NCBI RefSeq assembly: GCF_047948215.1
Contig: NC_134461.1
Span: 128,474,512 to 128,538,511, forward strand
Direction: 5' to 3'
Origin: Lycorma delicatula
Lineage: Eukaryota; Arthropoda; Insecta; Hemiptera; Fulgoridae
DNA length: 64,000 bases
Shown piece by piece: positions 56,930-64,000 of the stretch. Each line of letters begins with the position of its first letter. Position 1 is the stretch's first letter. The position numbers were made by a program, and so were the translations under genes. The notes under the pieces were generated by a model. The model did no database searches and was not told where the DNA came from. It saw only the letters and a program-made list of their open reading frames with translations.

Positions 56930-57480
56930 CGTATCTCTCCATTCCGTTGACCAATTGTAACCAAAATTAAATGAGACGATCAATATTCAGAAATCATTGT
57001 AAAAGATTTCATAAAAATCGGTTCACCCAGACTGAAGATATCAACCAAATCGAACTAACTAAAAAACAGCCAAAAATTTGGCTAAATACATAACCAAACA
57101 CATAATAACGTAATGAAAGGGATAATCTAATTAGTGCAAGAATTTCACTTTAGCCAAAAAAAAAGAAGAATTTTTGGGTCTTATCTTCTTATGTGGTTTT
57201 GAATTGGACAAAATACGATCAAAAAGTATCTTAGTTACCTAGAGCTATTAAATTATCTGAAAAAATCTTCCTACCCATTAAATAAATCTTGAGATACTAG
57301 ACCCCCGAGGTCCGTCTTTCGGACTCCTTGATCAATTGTGACCAAACTGAAATGGTATCAATGTCCTATATATAGAAAGCACTGTGAATTCCATCCAAAT
57401 TAGTCCATACAGTCTGGAGATATCAAGAAAAAACAGGCCAGCAAGCACATAGAATTGCCTTCGTATGTATATACTTCCAA
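56930..57480. repeat. Decayed repeat, two related segments
   Basis: Segments at 56930-57120 and 57290-57480 share the order of ttgaccaattgt(a/g)accaaa, tcaat..., tatagaaagcac/tcagaaatcatt, catccaaattagtc and ctg(g)agatatcaa. They also resemble 21130-21310, 21930-22130 and the tail of the repeat at 55330. Confidence 0.45.
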
Positions 57481-58579
57481 AATTTTCGCTGCTAAAATTT
57501 TGATTATTTTTTCAGAGTGGATCATGAAACGTCAAGCTGTGCAAAAACCGCATCATGAAAATCTGACGGAATTTGCATACTTTCCCTTGTATTTGTGTAC
57601 AATATGGTAGTTTTTATAATTATAATTATAATGCCGAGAAAGTATCAAATTTATACCGGTAAAAGATGTCTTAAAATTAATTTATTTGTATGTATAAATT
57701 ATTAAATTAAAAATTATTTTTATAAATAACCATTTCCATATGAAATGTTATTTAGGAAATTTGCAATATTTATAATGAACAGATCCACCATCACCAAAAT
57801 TTGGTAAGAAAAAATTAATTACCAGCTAGCTGATGGGGGGTTGAAATATTTCTGTGCATTTCAGAAAAGTTAACTTAGGTAAAAAGTAGTCAAAAACCAC
57901 CCCTTTTTTGATCATTTTTTAACTCTTTTGTTTAGTTTTCTTAAGTATATTGAAAATAAATTTTAGTTATGAATAAAATTATATAGTTTAACAGAAAATT
58001 GTTTGTGAAATGAAATAAAAGCTTCGACTCATCAGAAACGATAATACACTAACGTAATTAGAATTTAAGCTTTTTTTTTACATGAAGAAATTATTATGAG
58101 TAACGTAATATTAAAAAAAAGAAAGAAAACTGCATTTAATCCGGCTGATATAATAGAACCGACTCTCCATTGGATAATTTTTGTAATTGTAGAATCATAC
58201 CACGTGTATACTCGTACAGATGTTGTGAGAGAATGTTTCTATGAGATATACATATACACTGCATAAATATAATTGTGTGAAACTGAATCTCATCCAAAAC
58301 ATTGCATTAATTTTGTCGTAACAAAAGAGGGTATAAACGTTACGTCGAGCTCTAATTATTAATCTGTATGCAAGACCTAGCGAATAGTAAATTCGGCCTC
58401 TGATAAATTGATTCCTTGATTTACGGAAGCCATTAAACATTTACATATATGTTAAAACACACACATACAAAATAAATACACATGACATGCACATACACAC
58501 ATACGAGTGTGTGTGTGTGTGTGTGTGTTTGATATATTACAAGAATGTGTATATTTGTGTGTGTGATTACCAAACGTCA
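57481..58579. other. AT-rich spacer with a (GT)n microsatellite
   Basis: (GT)10 at about 58509-58528. No gene. Confidence 0.55.
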
Positions 58580-59190
58580 ATTTTGCTGTATAAGACACCA
58601 TACCCCAAATGTTCAGGAGGCCTCCTTGGGGAAAAATATTGAATTCAAAACTTTTTTCAAATGGAAAAGGTATATGAGAATTAATTTTAAACGACAGTGA
58701 AATTAAATTTTACATAAAAAAATCTTCGGATTACGTCAACTGTTAACAAAACCGCGAATGTTTTTCATAACCAGTTTCAAAAGTGGTGTATATTACCTGT
58801 TAAATATCTACGCAACAGTGAAATATTAAAAAACTTAAAATTTAGTAAATGTTCGAACCTTAAAACTATTTATTTTTGTGTAAGAGACTATTATTTTTAG
58901 AGTAATGTAAGCCTCTTTTGAAGTAAGCCATGACAAACATTAAATTGCCACCATTTCGTTAGGTTAGTCCAAAGTTTGTTAAGTCAGAATTATTTGCTCA
59001 ATGTCTTTAAAAAAATATTTCACGATCCTACCCTTTTCATTAAACTTTTTTCAGTAGCCAATCCATGGGGACCTCCTTAGTGCTTCAGGTGTAGTAGTCT
59101 CGCCAAAAAATAGATCGTTTCAAGGTAGAAATATTTAAAAAAAAAATTAATTTTTCCATATTTGACGATTGAAAAGATATTTAAGCGTTG
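58580..59190 (+). mobile_element. MITE copy 4, with a second partial copy on its left
   Basis: The right end matches the family (gatcgtttcaaggtagaaat, gattgaaaagatatttaagc). Internal caatccatggggacctcctt and ggtgtagtagtctcgcc correspond to the central part of the copies at 32413 and 40874. On its left, 58580-58660 contains the minus-strand counterpart, with the perfect palindrome aggaggcctcct at 58615-58626. The arrangement may be two copies head to head. Confidence 0.5.
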
Positions 59191-59989
59191 TATGTGTGTG
59201 TGTGTGTTCAAATTTACAATTTTATAATAAAAAAATAGTTTATACAAAATTAAATGTTTTTAGTCCGATTAAGAAAAATATGTGGCTTTACCACATATCA
59301 AACAGAAATCTACTTATATTTGAATCCGGTGGATGCAATGTTAACCTCATGTTCTTTTTGAAGGCCAATCCATCTTTAGTCAGTATAAAAAAGATACTAA
59401 CGTTTTTTTATAACTAGATTAATCAAAAGTATATTTGGACCTGTTGACAACTTTTTACATCGCACATTTCTTAGAAGTCGGATTCTTTTTACGAAGAATT
59501 TATTTATTTTTAAGAATGATCAAAATTTCCTTAATATTTAACGATGGTACCAAAATGTTTAAATTTAAAGTAATTTTTTTACATGAAGTTGGTTTCAATA
59601 ATTCTTTTTTATTTTTTTTTCACCCACACCTAGATTGATGTTCATCAAGTTCTATTTAGAAGGACTTAATTTAAAAATCGTAATTATAATATAAATTAAT
59701 TTATTTTTTGTATTCGATTGGTAATAAATTATAAAAAGCAACAAAAATATTAAAATCTATCGATCTCTGATCGATTGTCATGGAAATTATTTGAAGTTTC
59801 TTGGGAATTTTCCAGAATTTAAAAGTCTTATATTAAACTTGTAAAGAATGTAACAGTTGAGATTTATTTTATATCTTTAAGTGAAACAAATTATGTTTTG
59901 GGGTTTTAAATTTCTATAAGGTAATTGATTAGCCTTCTGATACTGTAACGACTTCTGTAACATGATGTACATCTACCGTAGTGTTCTAG
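59191..59989. other. AT-rich spacer
   Basis: Nothing recognised. Open frames at 59169-59638 are composition-driven. Confidence 0.5.
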
Positions 59990-61030
59990 ATTGTTGAGGT
60001 GTGTGTTTTAAGAAAAAAAAGCTGACAAAACAGTTGTAGGACTTTCTCGTCACGCCGCTAAAGCCACTTTCTGGGAAAGCCCTACAACTGTGGGATGTCT
60101 CCGATGTACGACTTACATATACAACTTAATTAAAAATATTTATCATTCAATTTAAATATAATACTTTTTCGTTTATTTAATTCATAATTCTAAATAATTC
60201 GCGCGGGTGTGGCGGTACTAGCGGTAAGGGTCGGAACTAACTAAACTAACGTAATTACACAACTTACACAGAACAAATTTCGCTTGTTCGGGCGGCAGAC
60301 TGGTGTAGCCGCGAGGCTTAACGCACCAGGTACCGAGTCAACCGGGCGAACGAATGTAAGACCCAGCCAGATCGAGTTGCATTTTTCCATTTTAAACACT
60401 ATTCATTTTTTAATTCTACCGCTCACCTTTTTTTTCCTCTACTCCTCCAGCTCGGACCAAACTGGTAGGTATAACTACTCCACCTGAAGGAGTGTCTGGT
60501 TACTCTAATGAGCCTTCCCACCTACCGGCTGTATATCCGGCATGGTAGGTCGTTCACCGGTCAGCAATTTTGAGGATCTTCTGCCAGACACGGCGCTAGG
60601 TTTTTCTCCTAGTGTTCAGCCTACTATCCCCTGGAGTCCTCAGAGGTTCGTTGGTACTGTCACACCTAGGCACGCCAGCCCTCGCCTCTGGGGCTGACCT
60701 TCCTACCCTACGTTAATAGCCCAGTGACGTCACAACGTAGCAGGACTACAACCGTATTCTTTTAGGGTGGAGGTAAGATTTTGCAAACACTTTTTTTGAA
60801 AATATTGTTATTTTTTAATCTTTAACAGGTGTGTGAAAGAAAAATATGTCCTTAATTAGGCGAAATTTCAAGATATTGAGGGGGACCTTGCTTTACAGCC
60901 TCACCCGCTTGACATTTTAAATTGAAAATTTAATGGGATCAGTGCTCCGTATATAGAAGTAATCTGACCAAGTTTGGTCAAAATTTGTCCAGTACTAAAG
61001 ATATAAGGTGATTTAGAGGCAACACACCTT
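59990..61030 (+). repeat. Hairpin-plus-tRNA-like dispersed repeat, copy 2
   Basis: Matches 55330-56070 from the 5' hairpin to tataaggtgatttagaggca. Here the hairpin stem is 15 of 16 paired: cagttgtaggactttc (60031-60046) and gaaagccctacaactg (60075-60090). The tRNA-like part is at about 60295-60375. A GC-rich insertion occupies 60427-60722. Confidence 0.75.
60427..60722 (-). mobile_element. GC-rich retroposon nested in the repeat
   Basis: The other copy of the host repeat runs ...taccgctcacttgtgacgtc... without interruption, so this block of about 295 bp is an insertion. It starts on the plus strand with c(t)8cctc, a poly(A) tail when read on the minus strand. It is GC-rich with no long frame. 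No target duplication is clear, and three bases of the empty site (ttg) appear to be missing. Confidence 0.6.
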
Positions 61031-62859
61031 TTTAGGTCACGCAGTTGCTTTCACCTCTTACTTTCTGCTATTATAATTGTTCTTTTACAGAACTGAATAC
61101 TATGTATGATTTTATTTTATCATCAATAAAATAACAACAACCGAAGTTCAACAATCGAAAAATTCGGTTTTAATTTTGTTTCAGAAATTATACAAATTAA
61201 AAACACTTTTATAAGCGAGCAGAAGATTAGTGATTTTTACTCCGGATTCTACCTACAGTCGACAATTTCAGACTAGTTCATCTGACTCTGTTCTATCTGA
61301 ACGGTTTATAATTAGGTCGAACACATCCACACATCACACATCTCTATCGGCGGGCGGTGATGAACACCTTTAGGAAGTGTGTTCTCGGATTTTTTTAAAT
61401 TTACAAAGAAAAAAAAATTGTAGAATAATATTTAAGAGATGCGAAATCGTTAATCTGTAACGCATTGCTCTCATTACGGGTAAAAACTGAAAATTGAAAA
61501 ACCGTTTTCGCGGTTATTCATGATCAAATGAAAACTATATTGTTTATGTGTAGTAATGAGATAACTACTCGTATAAAAGATTCGCAGTTCAGAAGACGTT
61601 AATCAAAGTTATTTGATTTCATAAGTACGAGATGAGCGAGATGAAAATAATGCGGGGTTTTCTTAAAAGTATTTTTTAAATTAATACTGTTTAAAAGTTC
61701 ATCCGCTGTAATGCTGCTTATAAAAAATTTTTTTTCATAATATTTTAAATAGATTGATATGAAGATTTTAAATCAGTTTTCATTTTATACACTGTTTTAG
61801 CAGTTAAATTTTGAAAATATTAAAAGAAGCGCAGTACGTAATGTTTCAGTTATAATTTTTTAATTAAACTGATTATTTAAACTTATTTATCATTAATAAA
61901 AAAAAAAAAAAAAATACAAAACGTCAATTAATTTTCACTTCAAAAATTTATGAATTTGAAATATTAATTTTTTATCGAAAAAATATTTTGAAATCTGTTC
62001 CTGAGTAAAAATAACGGTAGTATAACGAAAATTTAAGGTTTGATATCCATACAATATTTTTTGAACGAAACTAAACCTTCTTCTCTTTTTTCCTGTCTTT
62101 TATCATCATTTATTTTTCTCCTTTTCTTCCAAACGTATTTTACTTGCGTTAGTTTTACCCTATCTCTCATTTTCTCATGGTTAAACCGATCTTTTCATTT
62201 TATTGTTGCAAATAAGAGTTTATCTTCTCATTTATTATTTCCACTGTTGTATCGTAATTTACTTTATTCATCCTTTATATTTTCCGTCTTCTTATATAGC
62301 TTTATCTAAATCGTGAAGTCTTTTACCTTTTTTTTTCATTAGTTTTGTACCAAATCCGTATACTAAAATACCTCAGTATAACCCTTACAGAAAATTTTCT
62401 CTTTATATTATAACCGGCTAACCGATCTATCTTATTTTACTTTTTGCTAAGATTTTTCTTTTTAATACATAAGAAATAACTACGCTTATACTCTAGCATC
62501 AATTGTTTGTAGCAGCTTAATTGAGAATAATAAACTCCAGTTAAATTTTTGAAAAGTGTTTTCAAACAAAGTATATCAAATCTTGTGAATTAGGTTTTTA
62601 AATTATTTTTAAAAATCTGTTTTTTATATCATTTTATCAACTAATTGATTCCGAGTCTTTCAAAACATTAAATTATGTTGAATGAAAGTTCAAAACATTT
62701 TCCTCTTTTTTTTAATTATTCCCAAAATAAACATATACATTGTTATTTAGTTTTCAGACGAAGAGATTTAACTTTCGTTAGAAAGTTTTACGTTGATTTA
62801 AAAAAACCAAACAAAAAAGTTTGAGTTTTTTAAAACTTTTAATACTGTTTAAAATAAAT
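61031..62859. other. AT-rich spacer
   Basis: Includes an A17 run at about 61899-61914. The hydrophobic 89-codon frame at 62040-62309 is Phe/Ser/Leu-rich because the plus strand is pyrimidine-rich there. I see no domain. Confidence 0.5.
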
Positions 62860-63620
62860 TGTTAATTTTAATAAAGCAAAACAAATAAATCTTTACTCTG
62901 ATCAGAACATAAAAACACATTATTTAGTTCAGTTCAACGTAAGATAAATTATGAACAAAAATAACAACTTAGAAGATAAAGAATATATATCTTTAAATTC
63001 CTTATAAAATATGAAATTTCAAACAAGCGAAATAAAATTAAGGTAAACATATTTAACATATTATTGTGAAATAAATCACAATTCAGAAGCCGCAATTGAA
63101 AATTATTTTGAGCACATAATTATGTAAAAGTTGAACTGGATGCACATAAATCGTGTTTTGTTTATTTATTTATTTATTCAAATTATTTATTTTATTTTTT
63201 ATTTATTCAAAAATAAATTGGGGTGGAGATTTTTTTAAATGATTCAGCCATTTATTAAAAAAACCCAACTGAAACTGGTCCTTTCTCAAAAGCCGAAGTT
63301 TGCGCTGAGTTATACAAAACCAGTTCCGTTATCGGTTTGATGGACAAGTAGATTATGTCAGGAATGACCGAATATGATAAACCAAGACGGGGATAAATAA
63401 GCAGCCCCAGTATCTTATATGAATGACTTGAGGAAAGCCATAATGGAATCTTGAACAGAACAGCATCACAAAGTACATAATTAATTATAAAATAAAAGAA
63501 GGTTTAGCAAATGTTAAAATAGAGAACTTGTAAAATACCGAACAGAAAATACTAAATAGATGTTAACAATTCAGAATGCGTTAATCAGACTTGTTTGAGG
63601 ACATAAATTAATTATTTGCA
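62860..63620. repeat. Old AT-rich dispersed repeats
   Basis: Two stretches (62860-63300 and 63420-63620) share ordered words with 14600-15110 and 19140-19500, such as atcacaaagtac, ctctgatcagaacat and cagaaaat. Heavily decayed. Confidence 0.4.
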
Positions 63621-63812
63621 CTATATAAACGACGACGACAACATAATAAATACATCGGTTTATATTAATAATATTTTAATGTACTCGTACTTACAAAAGG
63701 TGCATGATATGTAACGCAAGTCTCTATTTCGATAATTTAGTAATGATTAAATAAAATTCAAATTTATTGCATATTTCGAAAGAGAGAAAGAAATTAGTTT
63801 TTAATATGTTTG

Positions 63813-63944
63813 CACTTCACCCTGAGGTCCCGGGTTCAAATCCCGGTCAGGTATAGCAGTTTCATATGCTACTTGTCATTCACATCATCCTCTGAAGCAA
63901 TACCTAACGGTGGTCCCGGAGGTAAAAAAAAAAATAATAATAAA
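63813..63944 (+). repeat. SINE-B copy with target-site duplication
   Basis: Begins cacttcaccctgaggtcc, then the B box gggttcaaatcccgg. It ends with the 3' module catcctctgaagcaatacct...ggtcccggaggtaaa and an A-rich tail. The 10-bp direct repeat aatatgtttg flanks it at 63803-63812 and 63945-63954. It starts at almost the same point of the tRNA-like head as the copy at 28079. Confidence 0.82.
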
Positions 63945-63954
63945 AATATGTTTG

Positions 63955-64000
63955 AAGTCGTATTACATCAACCGGATTTTATGTTAAACCTCGTGTACAG
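63955..64000. other. End of window
   Basis: Nothing recognised in the last bases. Confidence 0.5.

Noticed and set aside
62040..62309. 89-codon hydrophobic frame resembling a membrane protein
   Set aside because: Driven by a pyrimidine-rich strand (Phe, Ser, Leu). No repeat of pattern, no signal for a gene start or end.

Overview
This is AT-rich eukaryotic DNA from a repeat-laden genome, almost certainly an arthropod and most like an insect. It has no operons, long intact reading frames or bacterial signals. It does have RTE-like LINE fragments, decayed Tc1/mariner transposases, tRNA-derived SINEs, MITE-like repeats and many (AC)n/(AT)n microsatellites. The mix resembles large hemipteran genomes, but that is an inference and the species cannot be named. 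I found no convincing complete host gene. The window reads as intergenic or deep intronic sequence.

Layout. 1-7 kb: AT-rich DNA with two SINE traces, a decayed LINE (2205-3075), a GC-richer block near 4.9-5.1 kb and a Helitron-like hairpin at 5.88 kb. 7-13.7 kb: a 63-bp tandem repeat, a 0.7-kb dispersed repeat (8330-9060), two tRNA-type SINEs and a LINE fragment (11425-11860). 15.3-16.4 kb: a complete but dead Tc1/mariner element with matching terminal inverted repeats and TA duplications. 17.8-19.1 kb: a Helitron-like 5' end and GC-rich, LINE-like tails. 22.9-24.0 kb: a mariner transposase that has lost catalytic residues. 27.6-28.2 kb: a LINE fragment beside a SINE with a target-site duplication. 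32.4-33.8 kb: a MITE and a CpG-rich block. 35.1-36.3 kb: the youngest-looking LINE copy. 38.2-38.8 kb: a 585-bp GC-rich insertion with an 11-bp target duplication. 40.9-43.1 kb: a dense cluster of MITE, an almost perfect foldback, a dispersed repeat and a full-length SINE. 43-48 kb: mostly featureless. 48.4-53.8 kb: one candidate exon, two transposase fragments, a second LINE copy, a MITE and a tandem repeat. 55-61 kb: two copies of a hairpin-plus-tRNA-like repeat, one carrying a nested retroposon. 62.8-64 kb: old repeats and a SINE.

The elements form layers rather than a pathway. Old, heavily mutated DNA transposons and LINEs are interrupted by younger SINE and LINE copies whose target duplications can still be read. 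The most unusual structure is the foldback at 41.3-41.5 kb, with 74 bp of perfectly complementary arm. Some functional possibilities (exons near 48.4 and 29.7 kb, a promoter near 33.4 kb) rest on weak sequence cues and are marked as such.
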